Counted from the first letter of the stretch, positions 11,667 to 20,941 are shown. The stretch: 64,000 bases of DNA from Rhizobium sp. Leaf262 (GCF_001422245.1 NZ_LMMM01000018.1:238010-302009), one strand, 5' to 3'. Notes: generated by a model from the sequence alone, not told the origin. Made by a program: numbers and translations.

Positions 11667-13037
11667 ATGGCACCAAATGTAACACAACCCGACAACTCGG
11701 CTGAGCCGACAACCGAACTCAAACGCGTGATCGGGCCGGGGCTGCTGCTTCTGTTCATCGTCGGCGATATTCTCGGAACCGGCATCTATGCGCTGACCGG
11801 GCAGGTTGCGGCGGAAGTCGGCGGAGTGGTGTGGCTGCCCTTCATGATCGCCTTTGGCGTCGCCCTCCTCACCGCCTGCTCCTATCTAGAACTCGTCACG
11901 AAATACCCCAAAGCCGCCGGTGCCGCGCTCTATACGCACAAAGCCTTCGGCGTGCACTTCATCACCTTCCTCGTCGCCTTCACCGTTATGTCGTCTGGCG
12001 TCACCTCCGCCTCGACAGCCTCCCGCGCCTTTGCCGCCAACTTCACCACGGTAACCGGGTTTGATTTCGGTGCCTTCGGCGTCACCGGCGTCGCCATCGC
12101 TTTCATCGTCGCCATCGCGCTTATCAATTTCCGGGGCGTCGGCGAAAGCGTGAAGATGAATGTGGTGCTGACCGTCGTAGAACTCACCGGTCTGCTCATC
12201 ATCATCGGCATCGGCTTCTGGGCCATCGGTAATGGTCAGGGCGATGTTTCCCGCGTCTGGACCTTCGAGCCTGCGGGCGAACACGGCGTCATCTGGTCCG
12301 TGGTCGCCGCCACCACACTCGCCTTCTTCGCCATGGTCGGCTTCGAGGATTCGGTCAACATGGCCGAGGAGTGCAAACAGCCCGCCCGCATCTTCCCGAA
12401 GGTGCTGCTCGGCGGCCTCGCCATTACCGGCGTCATCTACGTTCTCGTCGCTATTTCCGCCATCACGCTCGTCTCGGCATCCGACCTCGGTGAAGGCGAA
12501 ACACCACTGCTCAAAGTAGTCGCCGCAGGCGCACCCAACTTCCCTATCGGCATTTTCGGCATCATCACCATGTTTGCGGTCGCCAATTCCGCGCTCATCA
12601 ACATGATGATGGCAAGCCGCCTGATCTACGGCATGAGCCGCGAAGGCGTGCTGCCCCCAGCGCTCGGCAAAGTCCACAAAGGCCGCCAGACGCCCTACAT
12701 CGCCATCATCTTCACCTCACTTATCGCCATCGGCCTCATCGCCTTCGCAGGCGGCGTCCCGGCGTTGGGCGGCACCACGGCACTGCTGCTGCTCGGTGTC
12801 TTCACCATCGTCAATGTCGCAGTGCTGGTGCTGCGCAAGGACAAGGTCGCCCACAAACACTTCCGCACCCCCACCATCCTGCCGATCATCGGCGCCGTCA
12901 GCTGCTTCTTCCTCGTCGGCCCTTGGACAGGGCGCGATCCGGTGCAATATTCGATTGCCGGTGTGCTGCTATTTATCGGCGTGCTGTTGTGGCTGGCGAC
13001 GGTTGGATTCATGCGGATGCAAGAGAAGGCGGCTTAA
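11667..13037 (+). CDS. Amino acid permease, APC superfamily
   Basis: 456-residue integral membrane protein with about 12 hydrophobic helices. The first helix carries GPGLLLLFIVGDILGTGIYA, the unwound glycine-rich substrate segment of APC transporters, and helix 6 region shows FFAMVGFEDSVNMAEECKQP, the usual APC consensus. The ATG at 11667 follows a strong ribosome site; a TTG six codons earlier overlaps that site and is rejected. Function: proton-coupled uptake or exchange of an amino acid or amine across the inner membrane. The substrate cannot be told from the sequence, and there is no catabolic partner next to it. Confidence 0.9.
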   Translation: MAPNVTQPDNSAEPTTELKRVIGPGLLLLFIVGDILGTGIYALTGQVAAEVGGVVWLPFMIAFGVALLTACSYLELVTKYPKAAGAALYTHKAFGVHFITFLVAFTVMSSGVTSASTASRAFAANFTTVTGFDFGAFGVTGVAIAFIVAIALINFRGVGESVKMNVVLTVVELTGLLIIIGIGFWAIGNGQGDVSRVWTFEPAGEHGVIWSVVAATTLAFFAMVGFEDSVNMAEECKQPARIFPKVLLGGLAITGVIYVLVAISAITLVSASDLGEGETPLLKVVAAGAPNFPIGIFGIITMFAVANSALINMMMASRLIYGMSREGVLPPALGKVHKGRQTPYIAIIFTSLIAIGLIAFAGGVPALGGTTALLLLGVFTIVNVAVLVLRKDKVAHKHFRTPTILPIIGAVSCFFLVGPWTGRDPVQYSIAGVLLFIGVLLWLATVGFMRMQEKAA

Positions 13038-13168
13038 AACTGAGTCCAGACCGATTTCACGACAACCATCGCTTAGTTGGCTGCCGGTGAATACATCACC
13101 TAGTGGCATCGCAGAGAATCGATTAATTTGCTGTCGATGGCTACCAATCTGGGAAAAGAATTCTTGCG

Positions 13169-13819
13169 ATGAGCAGTAGTATTTCGACAGCGCTGATCTC
13201 AGATGTCTTGAATTATTTTCAAATTCCTGGAGCAAGCACAGCTATGGGGGTGTATGAAAAGGTTTTAGAGAAACGCAGAACCGAGGCGCTGAACATTTTG
13301 CTAATGGAAATTCGTCAGGGTGACTTTGCAAACCTAGACAGCGATGAAACGGTATCGGTAATCGCTAGATACCTTAGAGACGCGCAAGAAGGCACTGCAA
13401 AGAACAATCTGAAAATCTTAGCCAAAACAATCAGAGGAATGGCCGATGAGGAAAAGCTCGTCGCAATAACGTTCAATCGCTACGCTTCCGTTGTTTCAGC
13501 GCTGACGCAAACTGAAATCGAACTTTTAGGCTTCATGGCGAGAGAAGAAGCGTTTGACTATCTAAGCCACCAGAAAAAATTTGACCAATATTTTCCTAAG
13601 ACGGACCTGTATCCAGTTTTCCAGAGCTTGATGCGATTGGGACTCATAGCATTTCATACTGGCGTTGAATCTAAGTATACACCCGCTGGCAATAACGACT
13701 ATGGAGACTACGAAGCATCTGTTGAAAGCGAAAGCTGGACAAACTACGAAACGACAAATCTATTCCATGAGATAATGGGTTATGCGTCGTTATTTGAGGT
13801 CGAAGACTTAGCGCAATAA
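13169..13819 (+). CDS. Hypothetical protein, AT-rich orphan gene
   Basis: 216 residues, soluble, mostly helical, acidic C terminus; no signal peptide or membrane segment. I do not recognise the family. The first half contains charged helices (VYEKVLEKRRTEALNILLME, then LRDAQEGTAKNNLKILAKTI) and the second half a region reading LTQTEIELLGFMAREEAFDY that could be a winged-helix or protein-protein module. Base composition is far more AT-rich (low forties percent GC by eye) than the flanking 60% DNA, pointing to recent transfer. It converges on soxG with only 13 bp between stops and has a weak ribosome site (GGGAAAAG). Confidence 0.7.
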   Translation: MSSSISTALISDVLNYFQIPGASTAMGVYEKVLEKRRTEALNILLMEIRQGDFANLDSDETVSVIARYLRDAQEGTAKNNLKILAKTIRGMADEEKLVAITFNRYASVVSALTQTEIELLGFMAREEAFDYLSHQKKFDQYFPKTDLYPVFQSLMRLGLIAFHTGVESKYTPAGNNDYGDYEASVESESWTNYETTNLFHEIMGYASLFEVEDLAQ

Positions 13820-13821
13820 AT

Positions 13822-13841
13822 GCTGGCATGTCCTAGCCAGC
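13822..13841. terminator. Small hairpin between convergent genes
   Basis: GCTGGC (13822-13827) and GCCAGC (13836-13841) form a six-base stem with an eight-base loop that spans the soxG stop codon. There is no T-run, so it is at best a weak bidirectional terminator. Confidence 0.35.
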
Positions 13842-14384
13842 GTCCCGCGAACCCTCTTCCAGCAATCCAAACACATAATCCGCGAACGAGCGCCAGCATT
13901 CCACCCGGAACGTATCTTCCGCCACGCGCAGGATCACCACCTCCGCCTTGCCGAAAATCGTGCGCGAACACGCCCCGACAGGAAACACGGCCAGCGACAA
14001 ATCCTGCGGGCAGCCTGCGTTCAGCGTCGCTTCCGCGCCGGTGCCGGAAACGGTGATGGCCGTGTTGCGGTGGGAGACGTCGGTGGCGGAGTGGGGGGTG
14101 GAGACGGTGGCGCAGGCGTCCATGAGGTTGCTTTCGCCCTGATCGATCACCAGCCATTCATCCGGCCCCAGCCACAGTGCGGCGCGAAGGCCTGACGTGG
14201 TGGAGGTTTTCGGGGCCTGCGGCAGGCTGATGTCGAGCGCCTGCGAAAGCTCGTTGACAGCATCCGCCTTGGCGCGCAGGGACAGCCGGTAAGCGGGTGC
14301 TGCCATCTTGATCGAGACATTGGCGGAACCGGCACGAGCGCCTTCCAGAACCAAGGTGCGGTTTGCCATTGCGATATCAGCCAT
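13833..14384 (-). CDS. soxG: Sarcosine oxidase gamma subunit
   Basis: 183 residues, the smallest folate-fold subunit of heterotetrameric sarcosine oxidase, which oxidises N-methylglycine to glycine and passes the methyl group to tetrahydrofolate. The segment LWLGPDEWLVIDQGE is the family hallmark. Its start at 14384 overlaps the end of soxA by eight bases, so it is the last gene of the minus-strand operon soxB-(134-aa gene)-soxD-soxA-soxG. Length agrees with other rhizobial SoxG proteins. Confidence 0.93.
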   Translation of the reverse strand: MADIAMANRTLVLEGARAGSANVSIKMAAPAYRLSLRAKADAVNELSQALDISLPQAPKTSTTSGLRAALWLGPDEWLVIDQGESNLMDACATVSTPHSATDVSHRNTAITVSGTGAEATLNAGCPQDLSLAVFPVGACSRTIFGKAEVVILRVAEDTFRVECWRSFADYVFGLLEEGSRDAG

Positions 14385-17334
14385 TGATGCGGCCTCCTTC
14401 CTTGTCGAAGAACACCATGTCCGTCACCTCTACAGCAATCGTCTTGTCGGCGAGCGGAATGTAGAGCGTTTCGCCCATGCGCGCCCGGCCACCGGCCACC
14501 AAACCGAAGGCAATGGAGCGGCCGAGATTTTCCGACCAGTAGGCCGAGGTCACATGCCCCAGCATGGTCATCGGCTTGGGCTGGTTCGGATCGGCCACGA
14601 TCTGCCCGCCCTCTTCCGGCACATCCTGCGGATTTTTCGGCAGCAGGCCCACCAGTTGCTTGCGGCCCTCGCGCTTGAGGTCCTGGCGCTGCAAACCGCG
14701 AATGCCGACGAAATCCGTCTTCTTTTTGGAAACTGCCCAGCCAAGCCCAGCATCATCAGGCGTCACCGTGCCATCGGTATCCTGCCCGACGATGATATAG
14801 CCCTTTTCGGCGCGCAGAATATGCATGGTTTCGGTTCCATAAAGGCAGCCGCCCACGGCCTCAGCGCGCTGCGCAATTTCCTTCCAGACGGCAGGGCCGA
14901 AATCGGCAGGAACGTTGATTTCGAAACCGAGTTCGCCGGTAAAGGACACGCGGAACAGCCGCGTCGGCACGCCGCAAATCTTGCCTTCGGCAATGGCCAT
15001 ATGCGGGAAAGCTTCGGGCGAAAGGTCGATGCCCTCCACCAGCGGCGCAATCACCTCACACGCCTTCGGTCCCTGCACGGCAATGACAGCCCATTGTTCG
15101 GTGGCAGATGTCAGCCACACGTTCAGATGCGGGAATTCGGTCTGGAGATAGTCTTCCATATGGTGCAGCACACGCGGCGCACCGCCGGTCGTCGTCGTCA
15201 CATGGAAACGGTCTTCGGCCAAGCGCCCCACCACGCCGTCATCATAAACAAAACCGTCTTCACGGGTCATGATGCCATAGCGGCAGCGGCCGGGTTTCAG
15301 CGTATCCCAGGCATTGGTGTAGAGCAGGTTGAGGAATTTGGCCGCATCCGGCCCGACAACCTCGATCTTGCCGAGTGTCGAGGCATCGAACACGCCCACC
15401 GTCTCACGCACCGTCTTGCACTCGCGGTTCACCGCTTGGTGCATGTCTTCACCGGCGCGCGGATAGAACCATGCGCGCTTCCAGTTGCCCACATCTTCGA
15501 AGGCTGCACCGGCGGCCTCTTCCAGTGCATGCATCGGCGTCTTGCGGGCGGGGTCGAACAGCTTGCCACGCGAATGGCCCACGAGCGTGCCGAAGGTAAC
15601 AGGCGTATAGGGCGCTCGGAACGTCGTCAGCCCCACCTTGGGCAGGTCACGCCCCAGCGCTTCGGAGGCGATGGCCAGGCCATGCATGTTGGACATCTTG
15701 CCCTGATCCGACGCCATGCCGTTGGTGGTGAAGCGCTTGATATGCTCGATGGAATGCATGCCTTCACGCACCGCAAGGCGAATATCCTTGGCGCAGACAT
15801 CATGCTGGAAATCGATGAAGGCCTTGACGCTATGCTCGTCGCCAGCCCCTTCCGCCGCACCGATCATGCCGCCGGTCCATGCCCGCACATTCTGGCCGGA
15901 GAATGCCACCGCACCACCGCCAGCGGCAGCCGCCTCGGCAATCAGTTCTCCAAGATCATCCGTGCCGTTGCAGGCACCGATGGAGACGCAATCCTGCACA
16001 TGCACATCGGGCAGAAAACGCTGGTTTTCCGTGTCGTATGTCAACTTGCCGCGAGACTGCGAGAACAGATGTACGGATGGCGTCCAGCCTGCGGAAACCA
16101 CCAGCGCATCCACCTTGATCTTGCGCTTGGAAGACCCGCCATTGCGGCCTACCGTGATGGAGGACACCCGCAGACGCCCCGCCGTATTATAAACGCTATG
16201 GCCTGCCAGCACCTCGATGCCCATCGCCCGCGCCTCGTCCACCAGCTTTGCATCCGGGTTGGCACGGCAATCCACGATAGCCGCAATCGTCACCCCTGCC
16301 CGCTTCAGGTCGAATGCTGTCTCATAGGCAGAGTCATGGGCAGTATAGACAGCCACGTTGTGACCAACGGTCACACCATACTGGTTGAGATAAGTGCGCG
16401 CCGCCGACGCCAGCATGATGCCGGGCCGGTCATTATTGGCAAACACCATGTGCCGTTCGATGGCGCCGGTCGCCAGCACCACCTTCTTCGCCCGCACCTG
16501 CCACAGCCGCTCGCGTGGCGCATGCCCCGGTGTCGCCAGATGGTCCGTCACGCGCTCTGCAAGGCCGATGAAATTGTGATTGTAATAGCCGAACACGGTG
16601 GTGCGGGTCAGCACCTCGACATTCGGCATGGCCTTCAGCTCGGCAAAGGTCTTCTTCGCCCAGTCATAGCCGTTGATACCATCGATGGTAGCGCCGGTAT
16701 CGAAGCGAAGAGCGCCGCCAACCTCTGGGCTCTCATCCGCCAGAATAACCTTCGCACCCGTCTTTGCCGCCGCCAGCGCTGCCGTCAGTCCGGCCACGCC
16801 ACCACCGGCCACCAGCACGTCGCAATGGGCATAGCGGCTGGCATAATGGTCGCTGTCGCCTTCTTTCGGCGCATTGCCGAGGCCCGCCGCACGGCGGATG
16901 ATTGGCTCGTACAGCTTGTCCCACGCAGCCTTCGGCCACATGAAGGTCTTGTAGTAGAAGCCCGCCACGAACATGGGCGAGAGGAAATCATTCACCGCGC
17001 CAACATCGAAGGACAGCGACGGAAAGCGGTTCTGCGAAGAGACAATCGCGCCATCGAACACTTCCTGCACCGTGGCGCGCACATTCGGCTGCTTGCGGCT
17101 GCTATCTCTGGAAACATCGATCAGCGCGTTCGGCTCTTCCGGCCCGGCGGAAAGAAACCCGCGTGGGCGGTGATATTTGAACGAACGGCCAATCAGATGC
17201 ACGCCATCGGCCAGCAGTGCAGAGGCAACGGTGTCGCCCTGAAGCGCCGTGTGGATCTTGCCATCGAAGGTAAAGCGCGCCGTGCGCGCGGGCGTCAGGC
17301 GGCCAGCGCCCTTGATGCGATACGCGCCGCTCAT
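14377..17334 (-). CDS. soxA: Sarcosine oxidase alpha subunit
   Basis: Large subunit, 985 residues, of the heterotetrameric enzyme. Order of parts: N-terminal ferredoxin-like Fer2_4 domain (FTFDGKIHTALQGDTVASAL), then a Rossmann NAD-binding domain with CDVLVAGGGVAGLTAALAAA, and a C-terminal half related to the glycine-cleavage T protein (GCVT fold) that binds tetrahydrofolate (GELGFEINVPADFGPAVWKE). It overlaps soxD by four bases (ATGA) and soxG by eight. Sarcosine comes from choline, betaine and creatinine breakdown, in keeping with a plant- or soil-associated life. Confidence 0.96.
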   Translation of the reverse strand: MSGAYRIKGAGRLTPARTARFTFDGKIHTALQGDTVASALLADGVHLIGRSFKYHRPRGFLSAGPEEPNALIDVSRDSSRKQPNVRATVQEVFDGAIVSSQNRFPSLSFDVGAVNDFLSPMFVAGFYYKTFMWPKAAWDKLYEPIIRRAAGLGNAPKEGDSDHYASRYAHCDVLVAGGGVAGLTAALAAAKTGAKVILADESPEVGGALRFDTGATIDGINGYDWAKKTFAELKAMPNVEVLTRTTVFGYYNHNFIGLAERVTDHLATPGHAPRERLWQVRAKKVVLATGAIERHMVFANNDRPGIMLASAARTYLNQYGVTVGHNVAVYTAHDSAYETAFDLKRAGVTIAAIVDCRANPDAKLVDEARAMGIEVLAGHSVYNTAGRLRVSSITVGRNGGSSKRKIKVDALVVSAGWTPSVHLFSQSRGKLTYDTENQRFLPDVHVQDCVSIGACNGTDDLGELIAEAAAAGGGAVAFSGQNVRAWTGGMIGAAEGAGDEHSVKAFIDFQHDVCAKDIRLAVREGMHSIEHIKRFTTNGMASDQGKMSNMHGLAIASEALGRDLPKVGLTTFRAPYTPVTFGTLVGHSRGKLFDPARKTPMHALEEAAGAAFEDVGNWKRAWFYPRAGEDMHQAVNRECKTVRETVGVFDASTLGKIEVVGPDAAKFLNLLYTNAWDTLKPGRCRYGIMTREDGFVYDDGVVGRLAEDRFHVTTTTGGAPRVLHHMEDYLQTEFPHLNVWLTSATEQWAVIAVQGPKACEVIAPLVEGIDLSPEAFPHMAIAEGKICGVPTRLFRVSFTGELGFEINVPADFGPAVWKEIAQRAEAVGGCLYGTETMHILRAEKGYIIVGQDTDGTVTPDDAGLGWAVSKKKTDFVGIRGLQRQDLKREGRKQLVGLLPKNPQDVPEEGGQIVADPNQPKPMTMLGHVTSAYWSENLGRSIAFGLVAGGRARMGETLYIPLADKTIAVEVTDMVFFDKEGGRING

Positions 17335-17645
17335 CGGGCTGCTCCTTCATGTCCGGCCAGCACCGTCGCCTCGTCCGGCTTCGGTTCGCCCGCCTTGTAG
17401 GTCAGGTGTATCTTGTCGGTCACGGAATGGCGCGCGGCGTTGAAGAAGCGTCCGCAGCCATGAATATGCCGCCAGCGCTCGAACACCATGCCCTTGTCAT
17501 TGTCGCGCATGAAGAAATATTCGGCAAATTCCTCATCGGAAATGGCAGAGATGTTCTCGGGCCGCGCAATATGCGCCTCCCCCGCCCAGCGGAACTCCAG
17601 CTCGGAACGCTCTTCTTCACAATAGGGACAACGGATCAGCAGCAT
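17331..17645 (-). CDS. soxD: Sarcosine oxidase delta subunit
   Basis: 104 residues. The delta subunit binds one zinc ion through three cysteines and a histidine: here Cys6 and Cys9 in IRCPYCEEE, and His59 and Cys63 in WRHIHGCGRF. Complete and of normal length. The stop codon overlaps the soxA start. Only nine bases separate its start from the upstream 134-residue exported-protein gene, where soxB would normally be the direct neighbour. Confidence 0.94.
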   Translation of the reverse strand: MLLIRCPYCEEERSELEFRWAGEAHIARPENISAISDEEFAEYFFMRDNDKGMVFERWRHIHGCGRFFNAARHSVTDKIHLTYKAGEPKPDEATVLAGHEGAAR

Positions 17646-17654
17646 GGTCTTGCC

Positions 17655-18059
17655 TCAAAGAGAGCTTTCCGGAACGATGGTTCCGGCGGGTTGGTCACAC
17701 AGGCGTTTCCCCATGGTGATATAGGGGTAAAGCCTGTTCATCAGTTCATCGATACTGGTAAAGGCGCGGAAAACCTTGGTCCTGCCGAGGTTGATGACGG
17801 CCATCATCATCGGGTTTACGTCAAGAAGAACCGGCGGCTCCTGCTCGCCGTCTTCGTTTTCTGCAACGAAGTAAACGAGCTTATCACCCGTCACCGGTGC
17901 GCAGAGAAGCATTCCTTCCCGCTCAACAAACGGCCAGCTTTCCTCGCCATGCGCCTTTCGAATCGTCTGGATGCGAAAATCACCCACCTCGGGTACCAAC
18001 TTTTCGGACGCGGCAGGGGCTGTAGCAAACATCGCAGCGAGAAGCGCTTGAGAGATCAT
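17655..18059 (-). CDS. Small exported protein inserted in the sox operon
   Basis: 134 residues. The ATG at 18059 shares its A with the soxB stop (TGATG), so it is co-translated; an alternative TTG lies one codon earlier. The N terminus ISQALLAAMFATAPAASE reads as a Sec signal peptide with cleavage near the AAS site. The mature part is a single alpha/beta domain with SWPFVEREGMLLCAPVTGDK, and ends with RLCDQPAGTIVPESSL. Two cysteines could form a disulfide. I do not recognise the family. It looks like a periplasmic protein with a DUF2511-like flavour, but that is a guess. The usual sox operon has no gene at this place. Confidence 0.75.
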   Translation of the reverse strand: MISQALLAAMFATAPAASEKLVPEVGDFRIQTIRKAHGEESWPFVEREGMLLCAPVTGDKLVYFVAENEDGEQEPPVLLDVNPMMMAVINLGRTKVFRAFTSIDELMNRLYPYITMGKRLCDQPAGTIVPESSL

Positions 18060-19312
18060 CAATGCGCCACCGCCGCAGCCGCCGCCTCATCGATCAGCCG
18101 TCCGGAACGGAACCGCTCCAGCGTCAGCCCTTCGGCCAGCTTATGCGGCTCACCGCGAGCGATCAGATGCGCAAACAGATGTGCAGACCCCGGCGTCGCC
18201 TTGAAGCCACCCGTGCCCCAGCCGCAATTGACGAAGAGGTTCGGCACCGGCGTCACGCTTTGAATGGCGGAACGATCCGGCGTGTTGTCGGTAATGCCGC
18301 CCCATTGGCGCATCATCTTCACGCGTCGGAAAATCGGAAACAACTCGCAGATGGCATCCAGCGTGTGTGTAATGATCTGCAAACCGCCGGTCTGGGAATA
18401 GGAATTATACTGGTCCGTCCCCGCGCCAATCACCAGCTCGCCCTTGTCGGATTGCGAGATATAGGCATGCACCGTGTTGGACATGACAACACAGGGGAAA
18501 ATCGGCTTCAGCGGCTCGGACACCAACGCCTGCAACGGGTTGGACGCCAGCGGCACGCGCACATCGGCCATGTTCATAATGACGGAGGAATGCCCCGCCG
18601 CCGAAACGCCGATCTTCTTGGCGCCAATGAAGCCCCTGTTCGTCTCGACACCGGTCACCGCACCATCCGGCCCGCGACGGATGGCCGTCACCTCGCAGTT
18701 CTGGATGATGTGAACACCGCGATCCGACGCGCCACGGGCATAGCCCCAGGCCACCGCGTCATGCCGGGCCGTGCCGCCACGACGCTGAAGCGCTGCACCA
18801 TTGATGGCGTAGCGGGCATTGGCGGAAATATCGAGCGGCGGACAGTAGGCCTTGGCCTGTTCCGGCGTCAGCCATTCATTGTCGATGCCATAGAGGCGGT
18901 TGGCATTGATATGGCGTTTAAAGCTCTGCTGGTCATGCACATTGTGCGACAGCATCATCACGCCGCGCGCCGAATACATGGTGTTGTAATTGAGATCCTG
19001 GCTCAAGCCTTCCCACAGTTTCAGGGAATGCTCGTAAATATCCATGCTCTCTTCATAGAGATAGTTGGAGCGGATGATCGTGGTGTTGCGGCCGGTATTG
19101 CCGCCGCCGATCCAGCCCTTTTCCAGCACCGCCACATTGGTAATGCCGTGTTCCTTGGCCAGATAATAAGCCGCGCCCAGCCCATGCCCGCCACCACCAA
19201 TGATGATGACGTCATATTCTTTGCGCGGTTCGGGAGAGGCCCACTGCGCCTCCCATCCCTTATGCGCCCGCAAGGCCTCGCGAGCCACGGCAAAAACCGA
19301 AAATTTGCGCAT
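18059..19312 (-). CDS. soxB: Sarcosine oxidase beta subunit
   Basis: 417-residue flavoprotein of the D-amino acid oxidase superfamily that carries out sarcosine oxidation. The FAD dinucleotide fold is YDVIIIGGGGHGLGAAYYLA. The histidine of ARHDAVAWGYARG (about residue 184) lies where this family attaches FMN covalently. The start at 19312 was chosen because the protein then begins RKFSVFAVAREALRAHKGWE like its relatives and AAGGAG lies ten bases upstream; an in-frame start 23 codons earlier gives an unrelated extension. First gene of the sox operon. Confidence 0.95.
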   Translation of the reverse strand: MRKFSVFAVAREALRAHKGWEAQWASPEPRKEYDVIIIGGGGHGLGAAYYLAKEHGITNVAVLEKGWIGGGNTGRNTTIIRSNYLYEESMDIYEHSLKLWEGLSQDLNYNTMYSARGVMMLSHNVHDQQSFKRHINANRLYGIDNEWLTPEQAKAYCPPLDISANARYAINGAALQRRGGTARHDAVAWGYARGASDRGVHIIQNCEVTAIRRGPDGAVTGVETNRGFIGAKKIGVSAAGHSSVIMNMADVRVPLASNPLQALVSEPLKPIFPCVVMSNTVHAYISQSDKGELVIGAGTDQYNSYSQTGGLQIITHTLDAICELFPIFRRVKMMRQWGGITDNTPDRSAIQSVTPVPNLFVNCGWGTGGFKATPGSAHLFAHLIARGEPHKLAEGLTLERFRSGRLIDEAAAAAVAH

Positions 19313-19631
19313 TCGCGAACCACTCCTTGAAAGCCGGCTGGAAACCCCCGGCTCGTACTCTTCCGGCAGAACCATACACATCGCAAATCAATAACGACGG
19401 CAATGTCTCTTTTGCGACGTAGCGACATGATTGTTTTGACATATGCAAGAAGAATGGTTTCTACGCTGCTTTTTAGGGGCCATGGACAGTTAACGGCTGG
19501 ACTTCCTGAAAATGATCTGCTATTGCACGTCACCAATCGCGCGGCCATACGGCCAACCGAACGATTTTTTGTTTGCTTGCGAATGCCATTATTCACACGG
19601 CAAAATAACCAACCAAAGGAACGGGATTCAC
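19313..19631. other. Divergent promoter region soxB / rpsU, 319 bp
   Basis: Carries the promoters of the sox operon (leftward) and rpsU (rightward). Near 19421-19434 a GCGAC pentamer is repeated (GCGACGTAGCGACATG), possibly part of a regulator site for sox. No other gene or strong hairpin is seen. A 19560-19590 stretch is AT-rich and may hold the rpsU promoter. Confidence 0.4.
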
Positions 19632-19862
19632 GTGCAGGTACTAGTCCGCGACAACAACGTTGATCAGGCGCTTCGCGCTCTCAAGAAGAAGATGCAGCGC
19701 GAAGGCATTTTCCGCGAAATGAAGATGCGCGATTATTACGAGAAGCCTTCCCAGAAGCGCGCTCGCGAAAAGGCTGAAGCCGTTCGCCGCGTTCGCAAGC
19801 TGGCACGCAAGCGCATGCAGCGCGAAGGTCTGATTGCTGGCCCGCGCGCTCCGGCACGCTGA
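19632..19862 (+). CDS. rpsU: 30S ribosomal protein S21 (GTG start)
   Basis: 76-residue S21 protein, a basic peripheral small-subunit protein needed for initiation. The family sequence is obvious: [20 protein letters not shown], then [19 protein letters not shown] and a basic tail. There is no ATG at the correct position: the conserved beginning is preceded directly by GTG at 19632, with AAGGAA about 12 bases upstream. Longer in-frame starts would add unrelated residues. Rhizobiaceae often carry more than one rpsU copy, so this may be one of two. Confidence 0.95.
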   Translation: MQVLVRDNNVDQALRALKKKMQREGIFREMKMRDYYEKPSQKRAREKAEAVRRVRKLARKRMQREGLIAGPRAPAR

Positions 19863-19865
19863 TAG

Positions 19866-19886
19866 GTCGTCTTTTCGACGTTTTTG
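19866..19886 (+). terminator. Possible weak terminator after rpsU
   Basis: CGTC and GACG around a TTTTC loop, followed by a run of T (GTTTTTG), just after the rpsU stop. The stem is only four to five pairs. Confidence 0.35.
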
Positions 19887-20040
19887 AATGCTTTTGGGGC
19901 GGGGGCGAATTTTTCGCCGCCGCTCTTTGAGTTTATGGCCGTTGAACGGGCTTGGTAGAGGGAACCCAAATCGCATGAACGCTGTTGATACCCGTGATTC
20001 CAGAAATCCGTTTTCAAGCGGTGTATCCCAGAGAGACAAG

Positions 20041-20865
20041 ATGCGGTTTCGTTCCTCCCTGATCGTTTGTGGCGTGCTGGCGGCTCTTTCGGGCTGCGCC
20101 ACCACCACACAGACGAATGATGTCTTCCAGCTCGACCGCGCGCAAGGCTCGACGGAAAACATCACATCGCTGACATCGGTCATCAACGCCAATCCGCAGG
20201 ATCCCGAAGGCTACAACGTTCGCGGCTCCGCCTACGGTCGCGCTGGCGATTCCAAACGCGCCATCGCAGACTTCGAGCGTGCACTTCAGCTCAATCCGCG
20301 TTTCTATCAGGCATATGCCAACCGCGCCCTCGTTTACCGCAACAGCGGTCAGCAGCAGCTGGCCTTGCAGGATTACAACAGCGCGCTGCAGATCAACCCG
20401 AGCTATGATGTGGCGCTGATCGGTCGCGGTAATCTTTACCGCCAGACGGGCCGCGTCAACGAAGCCTTCAACGACTTCTCCGCCGCCATCAATCTCGATA
20501 CGACCGATGGCCGCGCATGGCACAATCGCGGCCTGATCTATCAGCTGCGCAACCAGTACACCCAGGCCATCGAAGACTTCTCGAAAGCCATTTCGCTGTC
20601 ACCGAATTCGCCTGAGCCCTACAACGGACGCGGCATTTCCTACGTCGCCCTCAATGACGACGAAAACGCCTTTGCCGACTTCAACCACGCGATTGCCCTC
20701 AACGGCGATCTGGCTGAATCCTGGGCCAACCAGGCACTCGTTTACGAGCGCCGTGGCGAACGCGACAAGGCCGCCAAATCCTACGGCCACGCCGCCCGCC
20801 TCGATCCGAAATACAAGCCAGCCGTCGATGGTCTGGCCCGTACACGCGGCGCAAGCGCGTCGTAA
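20041..20865 (+). CDS. TPR-repeat lipoprotein (NlpI-like)
   Basis: 274 residues. The start at 20041 gives a lipoprotein signal with lipobox LSGC (Cys19), so the protein is probably anchored in the outer membrane facing the periplasm. It is followed by at least five tetratricopeptide repeats of the type RAGDSKRAIADFERALQLNP, ALVYRNSGQQQLALQDYNSA and so on. Such proteins act as adaptors for cell-wall hydrolases or export machines; the partner is unknown. An in-frame ATG 51 codons earlier would bury the signal peptide and is rejected. A terminator hairpin follows. Confidence 0.88.
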   Translation: MRFRSSLIVCGVLAALSGCATTTQTNDVFQLDRAQGSTENITSLTSVINANPQDPEGYNVRGSAYGRAGDSKRAIADFERALQLNPRFYQAYANRALVYRNSGQQQLALQDYNSALQINPSYDVALIGRGNLYRQTGRVNEAFNDFSAAINLDTTDGRAWHNRGLIYQLRNQYTQAIEDFSKAISLSPNSPEPYNGRGISYVALNDDENAFADFNHAIALNGDLAESWANQALVYERRGERDKAAKSYGHAARLDPKYKPAVDGLARTRGASAS

Positions 20866-20870
20866 GATCG

Positions 20871-20907
20871 AAAAGCGCCATTCAGGCTCATGTCAGAATG
20901 GCGCTTT
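20871..20907 (+). terminator. Rho-independent terminator after TPR lipoprotein gene
   Basis: Nine-base perfect stem GCGCCATTC (20875-20883) / GAATGGCGC (20896-20904), flanked by AAAA and TTT. Confidence 0.75.
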
Positions 20908-20941
20908 ACCTTTCCTGGTCTAACCATGGAAAGGTCATCTG

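Noticed and set aside
11886..12677. A 263-codon acidic minus-strand frame
   Set aside because: Antisense to the APC permease; same artefact.
14308..17400. A 1030-codon open frame on the plus strand
   Set aside because: It is antisense to soxA, whose domains are unmistakable; the frame is kept open only by the GC-rich third positions of that gene. The translation is His/Arg-rich without any family motif.
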